Positions 1 to 8,074 of a stretch of 64,000 nucleotides of DNA are shown piece by piece; the stretch's first letter is position 1, and every line of letters begins with the position of its first letter. A program made the position numbers and the translations under genes. The notes below the pieces were generated by a model. That model was not told where the DNA came from and ran no database searches. It was given only the letters and a program-made list of their open reading frames with translations. This stretch comes from Tepidiformaceae bacterium (lineage in GTDB: Bacteria > Chloroflexota > Dehalococcoidia > Tepidiformales > Tepidiformaceae): the NCBI GenBank assembly GCA_958295975.1, contig OY282446.1:1651289-1715288 (forward strand), read 5' to 3'.

Positions 1-392
1 GCCTGCTCGCCGTGGCCCTCCTCTTCTGGTGGCCCGCGCTCTGCGCCGACCCCGTGCCCTGGCGCATGAACCACCCCCTGCGCCTGCTCTACGTGGCCGT
101 GGAGATGACGCACAAGGGCCTCTTCGGCGGCATGTTCCTCAGCCTCAACACGCCCGTGCACGAGGCCTTCGCCGCCGCCGCGCCCGCCTGGTCCGTCTCC
201 GCCATGGCCGACCAGCGGCTCGCCATCCTCGTGCTCTGGGTCGGGGGAAGCCTCGTCTTCCTCGTCGCCCTCGCCTTCATCGCGCGCGACTGGGCGCGCC
301 ACGAGGGACGGCGGGCGGAGCGCGTCGACCGCCGCCTCGATGCGGAGCGGGAGGCCCGCCGCCTGCGCGAGCGCGTCTTCGAACGGCTCTGA
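1..392 (+). CDS. CtaG-like cytochrome oxidase assembly protein (C-terminal part)
   Basis: This is the 3' end of a gene that enters from the left edge in frame 3, so its start lies outside the window. About 130 residues are visible. Near residue 20 there is a His-Pro-Leu-Arg segment followed by a hydrophobic stretch. Next come an Asp-Gln-Arg-Leu-Ala motif, a Trp-Val-Gly-Gly segment and a final membrane helix, and a charged cytoplasmic tail closes the protein. This order resembles the C-terminal half of the CtaG/caa3-type oxidase assembly family, where an ADQ-L-AG-I-W motif is typical. Such proteins sit in the membrane and help deliver copper to cytochrome oxidase. The gene converges on the minus-strand CoA-transferase, 7 bp away. 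The family call rests on a partial protein, so it is moderate. Confidence 0.6.
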   Translation, partial: LLAVALLFWWPALCADPVPWRMNHPLRLLYVAVEMTHKGLFGGMFLSLNTPVHEAFAAAAPAWSVSAMADQRLAILVLWVGGSLVFLVALAFIARDWARHEGRRAERVDRRLDAEREARRLRERVFERL

Positions 393-399
393 GCGCCCG

Positions 400-1875
400 T
401 CAGGCGCCGAGCTCGCCCCAGAGTTCCGCCGCCTGCCTGCGCAGATCGGCGCGGAAATCGGGGTGCGCGACGGAGATCAGCTCCGCCGCGCGCTGGCGGT
501 GGTTCTTGTCGAGCAGGCGCGCCACGCCGTGCTCCGTCACGATCGTGTCGGCCAGGTAGCGCGGGATGGTGACGAGCGTGCCCGCCTCGTGTTGCGCCAC
601 GATCTTGGAGAGCGACCCCTCCAGCGCCGTCGAGCGCAGCACCGTGACGGCGCGCCCGTCGGGGCAGAGGGCGGCGCTGATGTGCGTGTCCGGCTGCCCC
701 CCGGTGCCGTTGATCATGTGCCCGCCGAAGCGGTCCTCGCTCGCGATCTGCCCCAGCAGGTCCACCGCCACGGCGCTGTTCACGGAGGTCATCTGGCGGT
801 TCCGGCTCATCAGCGCCGGGTTCAGCAGGTAGTCGGGGTCGTACACCTCGAAGGCGGGGTTGTCGCGGATGATGCGCAGGTCCGCGCCGTCGCAGCCCGT
901 CCACGCCGCCGCCACGCAGCGGTCCCGGTGCAGCGTCTTGCGCGAGTTGTCGATGACGCCCCGTTCCCACAGCTGCGCCAGCCCGGGCGAGCCCAGCTCC
1001 GTGTGCACGCCCAGATGATGCGCGTGGTCGAAGGCGCCCGCCTTGAACATGAGCGAGCTGGGCGTGCCCACGCCCACCTGGATGGTGTCGCCGTCGCGGA
1101 TCAGGGGCGCGAGGTTGTCCGCGATCGCCTGCGCCGCCGCGTCGACCACGGAGAGGCCGAGCGCCTGCCGCACGATCTTCGGCGGCAGGGCGTGGAAGAC
1201 CTGCTCGAGGAGGGCCACCTGATCGGGGCTGGCCAGCGACAGCAGCTCGCGCAGCTCGGCGCGGTCGCCCTCGGCGGAGAGCGTCTCCACCCGCTGCGCC
1301 ACCGCCTCCAGGTCCACGGGCGCGATGGCGCCCTCGATGAGGGCGTCGAAGCGGCTGACGTGCAGCCACGTGTCGCCGTACGCGGGCGCGAGGTTCGGGT
1401 CGATCATGCCGATCACGGTGCGGCAGCGTTTGGCGTACGCCTTGCGCGTCCACAGGTGCGGCCCGAACTGCACGTAGCCCGCCTCGTTCGGCTCGCTGCA
1501 GGACGTGATCTGCACGTCGGGCAGGCGCGCCTCCTCCCGCCCCGCGTCGAACGCCTTCATGCCCAGCATGAAGGTGTTGGGCAGGTAGGTGGCGACGTGC
1601 GCGTCGTGCGCCGCGCGCAGGGGATCGCCGATGAACAGCTCGATCTCGCGCTCGCCGTTCTGGCCGGGGGAGAAGAGGCGCGGCTCGGCGGGCGCGAGCG
1701 CGCGCACGTGCAGGCTGCCCAGCTGTTCCGCGCGCCCGGCCAGCGCCGAGGTGAGCTGCCCGGGCGTGAGCACGCCCATGCCCACGAGGTCGCCCTCGCG
1801 GATGAGCGCCATCGCCTCGTCCACGCTCCGCAGGCGCTCCCGGTACGTCTCCCGCCAGTCCGCCGTCGAAGCCAT
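400..1875 (-). CDS. acetyl-CoA hydrolase/transferase family protein (4-hydroxybutyrate CoA-transferase like)
   Basis: The 491-residue product has the size and layout of the acetyl-CoA hydrolase/CoA-transferase family, which moves CoA between acyl donors and carboxylic acids through a glutamyl-CoA intermediate. The C-terminal half shows a Gly-Val-Gly-Thr-Pro segment, then Gly-Val-His-Thr-Glu, the expected site of the catalytic Glu. It also has a Gly-Thr-Gly-Gly-Gln motif near residue 405. The ATG at 1875 was chosen because the frame extends further upstream only into the neighbouring Rieske gene. The gene lies 11 bp downstream of the Rieske ferredoxin gene and so ends a three-gene operon with the oxygenase. 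This context suggests CoA activation of an oxygenation product, but the substrate is unknown. Confidence 0.85.
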   Translation of the reverse strand: MASTADWRETYRERLRSVDEAMALIREGDLVGMGVLTPGQLTSALAGRAEQLGSLHVRALAPAEPRLFSPGQNGEREIELFIGDPLRAAHDAHVATYLPNTFMLGMKAFDAGREEARLPDVQITSCSEPNEAGYVQFGPHLWTRKAYAKRCRTVIGMIDPNLAPAYGDTWLHVSRFDALIEGAIAPVDLEAVAQRVETLSAEGDRAELRELLSLASPDQVALLEQVFHALPPKIVRQALGLSVVDAAAQAIADNLAPLIRDGDTIQVGVGTPSSLMFKAGAFDHAHHLGVHTELGSPGLAQLWERGVIDNSRKTLHRDRCVAAAWTGCDGADLRIIRDNPAFEVYDPDYLLNPALMSRNRQMTSVNSAVAVDLLGQIASEDRFGGHMINGTGGQPDTHISAALCPDGRAVTVLRSTALEGSLSKIVAQHEAGTLVTIPRYLADTIVTEHGVARLLDKNHRQRAAELISVAHPDFRADLRRQAAELWGELGA

Positions 1876-1886
1876 GCGGGCCTCCG

Positions 1887-2282
1887 CTAGGTGAAGTTGA
1901 AGTTGAAACCGCGCGGGTCCTCGTACCCGGGCGGCTCCGGCTTCTGGTAGCGCACCTCGATCTCGTCCGTCTCCTCGTTGTGGCGCACGGGGAAGGAGGC
2001 CACGGGGCGGAAGGCGGGCAGCGACTTGGCCGCCCCGTCGCGCACGTCGAACTTGGCCCCGTGGCGCGGGCAATCGATCTCGTAGCCCACGAGCCTGCCC
2101 TGCCCCAGCGGCCCGTCGTCGTGCGAGCAGCGGTTCTCGATGGCGTAGTAGCCCTCGATCAGGCGCACGAGCACGATGGAGTCGTCCTCCAGCTCGATGA
2201 TCGCGCTCTCGCCCGGACGCAGCATGTCCGCCGGCCCCACGGGGATGAAGGGCGCCTCGCCCCCGTCCGTCTGCTCGCTCAC
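1887..2282 (-). CDS. Rieske [2Fe-2S] ferredoxin component
   Basis: This small 131-residue Rieske protein has the cluster ligands Cys52-x-His54 and Cys71-x2-His74, separated by 16 residues, in the usual arrangement. It is about the size of the soluble ferredoxin subunit of a Rieske non-haem iron oxygenase system. It probably passes electrons to the large subunit encoded 14 bp upstream, although Rieske-fold nitrite reductase small subunits look alike. The start taken is GTG at 2282; the next in-frame Met would cut into the fold. The C-terminus carries an unusual acidic, Pro-rich tail. No reductase gene is present in the window, so the electron source must be encoded elsewhere. Confidence 0.85.
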   Translation of the reverse strand: MSEQTDGGEAPFIPVGPADMLRPGESAIIELEDDSIVLVRLIEGYYAIENRCSHDDGPLGQGRLVGYEIDCPRHGAKFDVRDGAAKSLPAFRPVASFPVRHNEETDEIEVRYQKPEPPGYEDPRGFNFNFT

Positions 2283-2296
2283 CGTTCGCCCCGGCC

Positions 2297-3577
2297 CTAG
2301 CGGTCGGGCCCGAAGAGGTAGTCGTCGATCGTCTTGTGCATGTGGCGGATGCGGCGCTCGCGGTAGTTGATCAGCAGCCCCTTGTAGGCCCGCGAATTCA
2401 TCCCCTTCTGCACGCGCGGCAGGTTGTACGAATCCTGGTCCAGCACCAGCCCCAGCGAAAGATCGCCGTGCTTGTGCTGCGTGTGCGGCGGACGCGGCGG
2501 CGGCTCCGCCCCCTCCGGGATGCGCATGTAGTTCTGCAGGTCGTAGTACATCTTGTTCGGGTCCGTCGGATGCGGACGCTGGCGGAAGAGCATCACGCCC
2601 GTGTGATGCGTGTTCAGCGTGATGTTCGGGAAGAGGTAGTAGTGGTAGTCGTCCGTCATCTGGTCGTCGTTCAGCTCGGAGACGTCGATGCCGCGCGCCT
2701 CCGTGCCCGCGCGCTGGGCCGCCTGCATGGTCGTGCGCACGTCGTCCGCCGTGCCGTCGAACCCGTCCGGGTCGATGCCCGCCCCGCGCAGCATCCCCTG
2801 CAGCGCGTCCGTGATCTCGTCGCCGTTCTGGTAGCGCGGGCTCAGCAGTCCGAAGGGCACGAGGTAGCGGTTGTGCCGCTCGTACAGGTCGATCTGCACG
2901 TGGATGTCGTCCAGCGACTCCAGCAGCTGCGGGTGGATGCCCTGCACGTGGTAGACCTCGTTGAAGGCGTCCACCGAGGCCTTCCAGTTGCAGTCCCACT
3001 CGATCGTCTTGTCCTGGACGATGTACTGCTCCTCGAAGTGGTACGGGTCGAGGTGCCCGGGCAGCACGCCGAGGAAGTCGCGCAGGGGCTCGGCCTCGGG
3101 GTTCATGTTGAACCACACCCAGCCGCCCCACGTGTCGCACGGCACCTCCACCAGCGCCGTCCCCTGGGGCACGCCCTGCGTGAAGGTGTCCTCGTCCGGC
3201 ACGAACTTCTTGGAGCCGTCGAGGTTGAACTCGAAGAAATGGTAGGCGCACTGGAACGACTCCGCGTGGCCCATGCCCGCGTTGCGGATCTGGTTTCCGC
3301 GGTGGGGGCAGACGTTGTAGAACGCGCGCACCTTGTCCGGCGTCTCGCGCACGATGAGGAACGACTCCGGGCCCAGCTCGGTGGTGAAGTAGTCGCCCAC
3401 GGCGGGGATGTCGGACACGCGCCCGGCGATGTTCCAGACCTTCGTCCACATGCGCTCCCACTCGAGCGCCATGAACTCCTCGGAGGTGTAGCGCTCCTTG
3501 GGGATGAGCTCCGTGCCCAGCGCGGGCTCCGGGGCCTTCTCCGTGGGCGTCTGGCTCACGCGCGTTTCGGTGACCAT
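2297..3577 (-). CDS. Rieske non-haem iron oxygenase, large (alpha) subunit
   Basis: The 426-residue protein has an N-terminal Rieske domain with Cys90-x-His92 and Cys110-x2-His113. The catalytic domain follows with the mononuclear iron pattern Asp203, His210 and His215 (Asn-Trp-Lys then Asp then His-x4-His). These are the standard features of aromatic-ring-hydroxylating oxygenase alpha subunits, which insert oxygen into aromatic or other recalcitrant compounds. It is followed by a ferredoxin gene and a CoA-transferase gene in the same direction. Upstream on the minus strand a TAGGAT box at 3644-3649 and a GAAGGAGCGA Shine-Dalgarno sequence precede the ATG, so this is probably the first gene of the operon. 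The substrate cannot be told from sequence alone. A second, divergent oxygenase lies at 60383-61561. Confidence 0.93.
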   Translation of the reverse strand: MVTETRVSQTPTEKAPEPALGTELIPKERYTSEEFMALEWERMWTKVWNIAGRVSDIPAVGDYFTTELGPESFLIVRETPDKVRAFYNVCPHRGNQIRNAGMGHAESFQCAYHFFEFNLDGSKKFVPDEDTFTQGVPQGTALVEVPCDTWGGWVWFNMNPEAEPLRDFLGVLPGHLDPYHFEEQYIVQDKTIEWDCNWKASVDAFNEVYHVQGIHPQLLESLDDIHVQIDLYERHNRYLVPFGLLSPRYQNGDEITDALQGMLRGAGIDPDGFDGTADDVRTTMQAAQRAGTEARGIDVSELNDDQMTDDYHYYLFPNITLNTHHTGVMLFRQRPHPTDPNKMYYDLQNYMRIPEGAEPPPRPPHTQHKHGDLSLGLVLDQDSYNLPRVQKGMNSRAYKGLLINYRERRIRHMHKTIDDYLFGPDR

Positions 3578-3669
3578 CGTCTTCGCTCCTTCTGCGCTCC
3601 CGCGTTCCGGCGGGCGACGGGCGGCGTGCGCCCGCGATGCCCAATCCTACGCCAGGCCGGGCGCGTCCG

Positions 3670-4188
3670 TCAGCCCGCGCCCGGCGTGGGCACGATCTCC
3701 GTGCCCATCTCCTCCGGCTCCATGCCGAGGGCGATGAGCACCTTCGAGAGGCTCATGAAGAGCCCCACGCCCAGCGCCATCTCCACGATCTCGGGGTCGC
3801 TGAAGTGGCGGCGCAGCCGCGCCCGCAGCTCCGGCGTCACCCCCCGCGGGTCGCCGATGATCGCGTCCGTCAACGCGATCGCGGCCTTGTCCCGCGCGGA
3901 AAGGCGCGACTCCTCGTAGCCGTCCCCGATCTCGGCCACCTGCGCTTCCGAAAGTCCCTGCTCACGCGCCACGGCGAAGCGGACGTTCCGTCAGTAGCCG
4001 CAGTCGGTCACGCGCGCGTTGCGCATGCGCGTGACCTCCTTCGTGCGGTGGTCGAGCGCCCCCTTGCTCCAGAAGGTCCCGTAGAGCGCCCCGAAAGCGC
4101 CCGCCAGCCCGGGCTGATGGGCGAGGGCCGTGCCGAAGCTGGGCGCTTCCCCCGCAACGGCGGAACCCACGCGCGGTTTCGTCGACAT
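3670..4188 (-). CDS. carboxymuconolactone decarboxylase/AhpD-like selenoprotein with in-frame UGA (CxxU)
   Basis: Conventional translation breaks this gene into two pieces at a TGA at 3993-3991, but both pieces lie in the same frame and together form one CMD/AhpD-fold protein of 172 residues. The TGA is codon 66 and reads Cys63-Gly-Tyr-UGA, exactly where AhpD-like proteins carry the second Cys of their redox CxxC. It is therefore most simply selenocysteine (CxxU). AhpD-like selenoproteins are known from metagenomes. A GAGGAGGA Shine-Dalgarno sequence sits just before the ATG at 4188, and a hairpin follows the UGA. The likely role is thiol/peroxide redox chemistry. The gene is last in the operon, 17 bp after a CMD paralogue that lacks the CxxC. 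A nonsense mutation is the alternative, but the downstream half stays intact for 107 codons. Confidence 0.8.
3954..3993 (-). promoter_or_regulatory. candidate bacterial SECIS element with recoded UGA
   Basis: On the minus strand the RNA just after the UGA can fold from G at 3984 to C at 3954. GUCC pairs with GGAC and GCUU pairs with GAGC (including a U-G pair). After a bulged U, CGC pairs with GCG, leaving the six-base loop CGUGGC. The loop begins 17 nt after the UGA and has a G at its second position. This is within the range described for bacterial SECIS hairpins bound by SelB. The fold was worked out by hand. Confidence 0.5.
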
Positions 4189-4205
4189 CGCGTCCTCCTC
4201 GCGGA

Positions 4206-4706
4206 CTAGTGGATCGGGCCCGCGCCCGAGGCCGGGGCCGCCACCTCCGCGGGGACGGCCTCCGTGTCCAGCGCCAGGCGCAGGCGGCAGTTGGCGTCGA
4301 ACAGCGCGATCGCGACCGTGAGCGCGACCACGCCCCGCTCGCCCAGCCGCGCATGCAGCTCGGCGTACTCGGCGTCGGTGATCTCGTGGTGCCGCCAGGG
4401 CATCTTCTCGGCCACGGCCAGCGCCGCCCGCTCGGCCTCGTCGAAGCGGTCGCTCGCGGCCCAGTCCGCCAGCGCCGCGACGCGCGCCTCGCTCACGCCC
4501 GCGCCCGCGTGCCGCACCGCCAGCTCGGCCTCGCAGTCGTGCAGCTGGGCCACGCGCAGGCGGCAGAGTTCGAGCAGGGCGGCGGGCGCCAGATGGTCGT
4601 CCCACAGCTTGCCGTAGAAGGCGCGGTAGAGGTCGCGCAGGTCGGGCCGCAGCCCCAGCGCCGCGTCGAAGGGGTGCTCGCCGTGCGCGCCCTCGAGCCA
4701 CGTCAT
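4206..4706 (-). CDS. carboxymuconolactone decarboxylase family protein without CxxC
   Basis: This 166-residue all-helical protein has the CMD-like helix Leu-Cys-Arg-Leu-Arg-Val-Ala-Gln-Leu followed by His-Asp-Cys-Glu-Ala-Glu. The usual CxxC has become Cys-x-x-Glu, so the redox pair is missing. Later segments (an acidic Ala-rich helix, then a Thr-Val-Ala-Ile-Ala-Leu-Phe-Asp-Ala-Asn helix) match the rest of the fold. It starts 10 bp after the end of the preceding hypothetical gene and is followed 17 bp later by the selenocysteine-type paralogue. The pair may form a hetero-oligomer in which only the downstream subunit is redox active; that is inference. The product is cytoplasmic, with no signal peptide. 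Confidence 0.75.
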   Translation of the reverse strand: MTWLEGAHGEHPFDAALGLRPDLRDLYRAFYGKLWDDHLAPAALLELCRLRVAQLHDCEAELAVRHAGAGVSEARVAALADWAASDRFDEAERAALAVAEKMPWRHHEITDAEYAELHARLGERGVVALTVAIALFDANCRLRLALDTEAVPAEVAAPASGAGPIH

Positions 4707-4716
4707 GGGCGCATTC

Positions 4717-5265
4717 TCACGCGCCGCGCGCGCCTTCGCAATCGCGCCGCGCCGCCTCCGCCGCGGGGATGCGCACGCGCCCCAGCCGCCGCGCCGTCTC
4801 GGTGATGCCGGTGGCGAAGGCGGCGGGGATCAGTTCGCCCCGCTCGATGGCGGCGAGGAACATGGGCAGCACGGTCAGCAGCACGCGGATGCGCACGGAC
4901 TCGCGCGCGCGCCATTCGCGCGAAACGCGCCCCTCCTCCGCCATCTCGCGCAGGTCGTCGGGCAGGTAGACGCCCCCGCGGCGGGCGTAGGCGATGGTGG
5001 CGATCACGGCCATGGCGCGCGGGTCCAGGTCGGTGCGGTGGAAGCCCGCGCTCTGGCTGGCGGGAAAGCGCTGCATGGCCCCCCGAATCTCGCGGTTGAG
5101 CGCCTCCGTCTCCGCGTCCGCGCACGCGATGGCGCCCTCCGGGTCGGCCAGTTCGGCGGCCAGCAGCGCGCCCCCCGCCAGCTCCGCCTCGGCGGCGGCG
5201 GTCACGGCCTCGATGCTCGCGCCCGCGGCGGCGAGGGACTGCAGGTGGTCGATGAGCGCGCCCAT
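4717..5265 (-). CDS. hypothetical helical protein in the dehydrogenase/CMD operon
   Basis: I do not recognise this 182-residue protein. It is rich in Ala, Glu and Arg and looks entirely helical. It has a central His-Arg-Thr-Asp-Leu-Asp-Pro-Arg-Ala segment, then an Ala-Tyr-Ala-Arg-Arg-Gly-Gly-Val-Tyr-Leu-Pro motif. A hydrophobic helix around residues 130-140 may be buried rather than membrane-spanning. The frame is open much further upstream, across the E3 gene, but the ATG at 5265 is the first Met after the E3 stop and gives a compact protein. It sits 35 bp after lpd and 10 bp before the CMD gene, so it is cotranscribed and may support the CMD pair. No catalytic motif is evident. Confidence 0.6.
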   Translation of the reverse strand: MGALIDHLQSLAAAGASIEAVTAAAEAELAGGALLAAELADPEGAIACADAETEALNREIRGAMQRFPASQSAGFHRTDLDPRAMAVIATIAYARRGGVYLPDDLREMAEEGRVSREWRARESVRIRVLLTVLPMFLAAIERGELIPAAFATGITETARRLGRVRIPAAEAARRDCEGARGA

Positions 5266-5300
5266 GCCGCTGCTACCGTACCGCGCGCGGGCCGCCGCCG

Positions 5301-6698
5301 TCAGACGTGCAGCGCGCGCCCGTAGGCGTCCAGCACGGATTCGTGCATGGCCTCCGACACCGTGGGGTGCGGGAAGATGGTCTCCATCAGCTCCGCCTCC
5401 GTCGTCTCCAGCCCCATGGCCACGGCGAACCCCTGGATCATCTCCGTCACGTCGGGACCGGCCAGATGCGCCCCCAGCAGCTCGTCCGTCTCCGCGTCGA
5501 ACACGGTCTTCACCATGCCCGCGGTGTCGCCGATGGCGATGGCCTTGCCGTTGCCCGCCAGCGGGAAGCGCCCCACGCGCACCTCGCGGCCCGCCTCCCG
5601 CGCGGCCCCTTCGGTCAGGCCCACGCTGGCGATCTGGGGATGGCAGTAGGTGCAGCCGGGGATGCGCCGCCGGTCCATGGGGCGGGCCGTCTCCAGCCCC
5701 GCGATGCGTTCCACGCAGATCACGCCCTCGTGCATGGCCTTGTGCGCCAGCAGCGGCGGCCCCGCCACGTCGCCGACGGCGTACAGCCCGGGCTCGTCCG
5801 TCTCCAGCCACTCGTTCACGGCGATGGCCCCGCGATCGACGCGCGCGGCGGTCGTCTCCAGCCCCAGCCCCTCCACGTTGCCGGTGACTCCCACGGCTAG
5901 GATGGCGCGGTCGAAGGCGGCCTCCACCGTGCCGTCCTCCGTGGCGATGGCCGCCGTCACGCCGTCCCCGCCCTTCGTCAGCGACTCCACGGTGGCGCCG
6001 GTGTGGATGGCGATGCCCTGCCGCTCGAACTGGTCGCGCGCGAAGGCCGAGATCTCCTCGTCCTCGACGGGCAGGATGCGGGGCAGCACCTCCACCACCG
6101 TCACCTCCGCGCCGAGCGCGTGGTAGAAGCTGGCGAACTCGACGCCGATGGCCCCCGAGCCGATGACCAGCAGCGAGCGCGGCATGGCCTCCGGCGCCAT
6201 CGCCTCGCGGTAGGTCCACACGAGCCTGCCGTCCGGCTCCAGCCCGGGCAGGGAGCGCGGGCGCGCGCCCGTGGCCAGGATCACGTGCTCCGCCTCCAGT
6301 TCGGCCACGGCCTCGCCGTCCTTCGCCACGGCCAGCCCGCCGCCGCCCGTGAGCCGCGCCGCGCCGTCGATCACCTCGACCCCGTGCTTCCGCATGAGGA
6401 ATTTGACGCCGCCGTTGAGCTGGCCCGCGACCGCCCGCGAGCGGCTCACCACCCTGGCCAGATCGAAGGACGGCTCCGCCGACAGCCCGTAGCGCTCGGC
6501 CTGCCGCATCTCGCGGTAGAGGTCGGCGGTGTGCAGGAGCGTCTTGGTGGGGATGCAGCCCCAGTTGAGGCAGACGCCGCCGAGGCGCTCGCGCTCCACG
6601 AGGGCCGTCCGCAGGCCCAGCTGGGAGGCGCGGATGGCGGCCACGTAGCCCCCCGGCCCGCCGCCCACCACCGCCACGTCGAAGGTCGTCGCGCTCAT
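5301..6698 (-). CDS. lpdA: dihydrolipoyl dehydrogenase (E3)
   Basis: The 465-residue flavoprotein has an N-terminal FAD motif Gly-Gly-Gly-Pro-Gly-Gly (residues 12-17) and the redox disulfide Cys43-Leu-Asn-Trp-Gly-Cys48. It also has an NAD-binding Gly-Ser-Gly-Ala-Ile-Gly motif and the C-terminal His-Pro-Thr-Val-Ser-Glu catalytic segment. These are diagnostic for E3, which reoxidises dihydrolipoamide on the E2 component and reduces NAD. The length is typical. It lies 13 bp downstream of the E2 gene and is part of the same complex as the E1 and E2 products encoded upstream. Confidence 0.96.
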   Translation of the reverse strand: MSATTFDVAVVGGGPGGYVAAIRASQLGLRTALVERERLGGVCLNWGCIPTKTLLHTADLYREMRQAERYGLSAEPSFDLARVVSRSRAVAGQLNGGVKFLMRKHGVEVIDGAARLTGGGGLAVAKDGEAVAELEAEHVILATGARPRSLPGLEPDGRLVWTYREAMAPEAMPRSLLVIGSGAIGVEFASFYHALGAEVTVVEVLPRILPVEDEEISAFARDQFERQGIAIHTGATVESLTKGGDGVTAAIATEDGTVEAAFDRAILAVGVTGNVEGLGLETTAARVDRGAIAVNEWLETDEPGLYAVGDVAGPPLLAHKAMHEGVICVERIAGLETARPMDRRRIPGCTYCHPQIASVGLTEGAAREAGREVRVGRFPLAGNGKAIAIGDTAGMVKTVFDAETDELLGAHLAGPDVTEMIQGFAVAMGLETTEAELMETIFPHPTVSEAMHESVLDAYGRALHV

Positions 6699-6711
6699 CG
6701 TCCGCCTCCCC

Positions 6712-8073
6712 CTACACCAGCAGCCGGAAGGGCGCTTCGAGGTAGTCGCGCACCGAGGCCAGGAACCGCGCCGCGGGCGCGCCGTCGAGGGCGCGGTGGT
6801 CCCACGTCAGGCTGAGCGTCATCGTCCGTTGCCGCACGGGGCGCTCGCCCTCCCAGCGCACCCCCTCGCGCAGGCGGTTGACGCCGAGGATGCCCACCTC
6901 CGGCGGGTTGAGGATGGGCGTGAAGGAATCCACGCCGAACATGCCCAGCGTGGAGACGGTGAAGGTGCCGCCCGCCATGTCGTCGAGCGAGAGCTTGCCC
7001 TCGCGCGCCGCCGCCGCCAGCCGCGAGGACTCGATGGCGATCTCCTTCAGGCCCGCGCGGTCCACGTGGCGCAGGACGGGCACCACCAGCCCCTCGTCCA
7101 GGGCCACGGCCATGCCGATGTGCACCTCGCCCCGCAGCGTCATCTCCGCGCCCGCGAACTGCGCGTTCATGCGCGGGTGATCGCACAGCGCCCGGGCCGC
7201 CGCCTTCATGGCGATGTCGGTGTAGGACGGGCGCACGCCCTCGTCCGCCCACTCCTCGATGAGCTGGGCGCGCAGGCGCACGCAGTCGTCCATGTCCGCT
7301 TCCATGTCCATCGTCAGCTGGGCCGTGTCCCGCAGGCTGGCGAACATGCGCTCGGCGATGACCTTGCGCATCCCGCGCACGGGCAGCGTCTGGTCCGCCG
7401 CCGACTCCTCCGCGGGCGCGGGCGCGGCGGCCGCCGGGGAAGCGTTCGCCGCGGCCTCCACGTCCTCTTTGGTGATGCGTCCGCCCGGCCCCGTGCCGGT
7501 CACGGAGGCGAGGTCCACGCCCAGCGCCTTCGCGCGCTTGCGCGCCAGCGGCGAGGCGGGCGCGGCCACGGGCGCGGCGGCGGCGGTCTCGTGCGCGCCG
7601 CGCACGTCGTCCTCGGTCACGCGCCCGCGCGGCCCCGTGCCGGTCACGGAGGCGAGGTCCACGCCCAGCTCCCGCGCCAGCTTGCGCGCCGCCGGGGAGG
7701 CGGCCACGCGCCCGCCGGAGACCGTCGCGGGGGCCTCGGCGACGGGCGCGGGCGCGGACGGGGCGCTCGCCGCGGGGGCGCTGGCCGCTGCCGTCGGAGG
7801 CGCGCCCGCCACCGGCAGCTCGTCCGGAATCTCCTCGCCCGCCGCGTAGATGTAGCCCACGACGGCGCCCGGATCGACCGTCGCCTCGTCGGGCACGAGG
7901 TGGCGCACGGTGCCCGTGGCCTCCGCCTCCACCTCCATCTCCACCTTCTCCGTTTCGAGGCGGTAGAGGTCCTCGCCGGTCTTCACCTCGCCCCCGTCGG
8001 GGATGCGCCACTCGGCGACCGTGCCCTCGGTCATGGTCATGCCGAGTTTCACCATGTAGATCTCGGTCGGCAT
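6712..8073 (-). CDS. acoC: dihydrolipoamide acyltransferase (E2) with two peripheral subunit-binding domains
   Basis: From the ATG at 8073 the protein has 453 residues. Residues 1-80 are a lipoyl domain with the modifiable Lys43 in Thr-Glu-Lys-Val. An Ala/Pro linker follows. Two near-identical E3-binding domains lie at about 123-158 and 173-207, both with Leu-Gly-Val-Asp-Leu-Ala-Ser-Val-Thr-Gly-Thr-Gly-Pro. The C-terminal acyltransferase core carries Asp-His-Arg-Ala-Leu-Asp-Gly. The enzyme transfers the acyl group from lipoamide to CoA. Most E2 proteins have one binding domain, so the tandem copy is unusual. It starts 1 bp after the AcoX-like stop codon. The acetoin-type name follows the presence of AcoX; pyruvate or branched-chain oxoacid substrates remain possible. 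Confidence 0.9.
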   Translation of the reverse strand: MPTEIYMVKLGMTMTEGTVAEWRIPDGGEVKTGEDLYRLETEKVEMEVEAEATGTVRHLVPDEATVDPGAVVGYIYAAGEEIPDELPVAGAPPTAAASAPAASAPSAPAPVAEAPATVSGGRVAASPAARKLARELGVDLASVTGTGPRGRVTEDDVRGAHETAAAAPVAAPASPLARKRAKALGVDLASVTGTGPGGRITKEDVEAAANASPAAAAPAPAEESAADQTLPVRGMRKVIAERMFASLRDTAQLTMDMEADMDDCVRLRAQLIEEWADEGVRPSYTDIAMKAAARALCDHPRMNAQFAGAEMTLRGEVHIGMAVALDEGLVVPVLRHVDRAGLKEIAIESSRLAAAAREGKLSLDDMAGGTFTVSTLGMFGVDSFTPILNPPEVGILGVNRLREGVRWEGERPVRQRTMTLSLTWDHRALDGAPAARFLASVRDYLEAPFRLLV

Positions 8074-8074
8074 C

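Noticed and set aside
3670..4188. CMD gene as a frameshifted pseudogene
   Set aside because: Both parts are in the same frame and only a single TGA at the Cys position interrupts them. A frameshift would change frame, and decay would not preserve the downstream fold and the ribosome-binding site.
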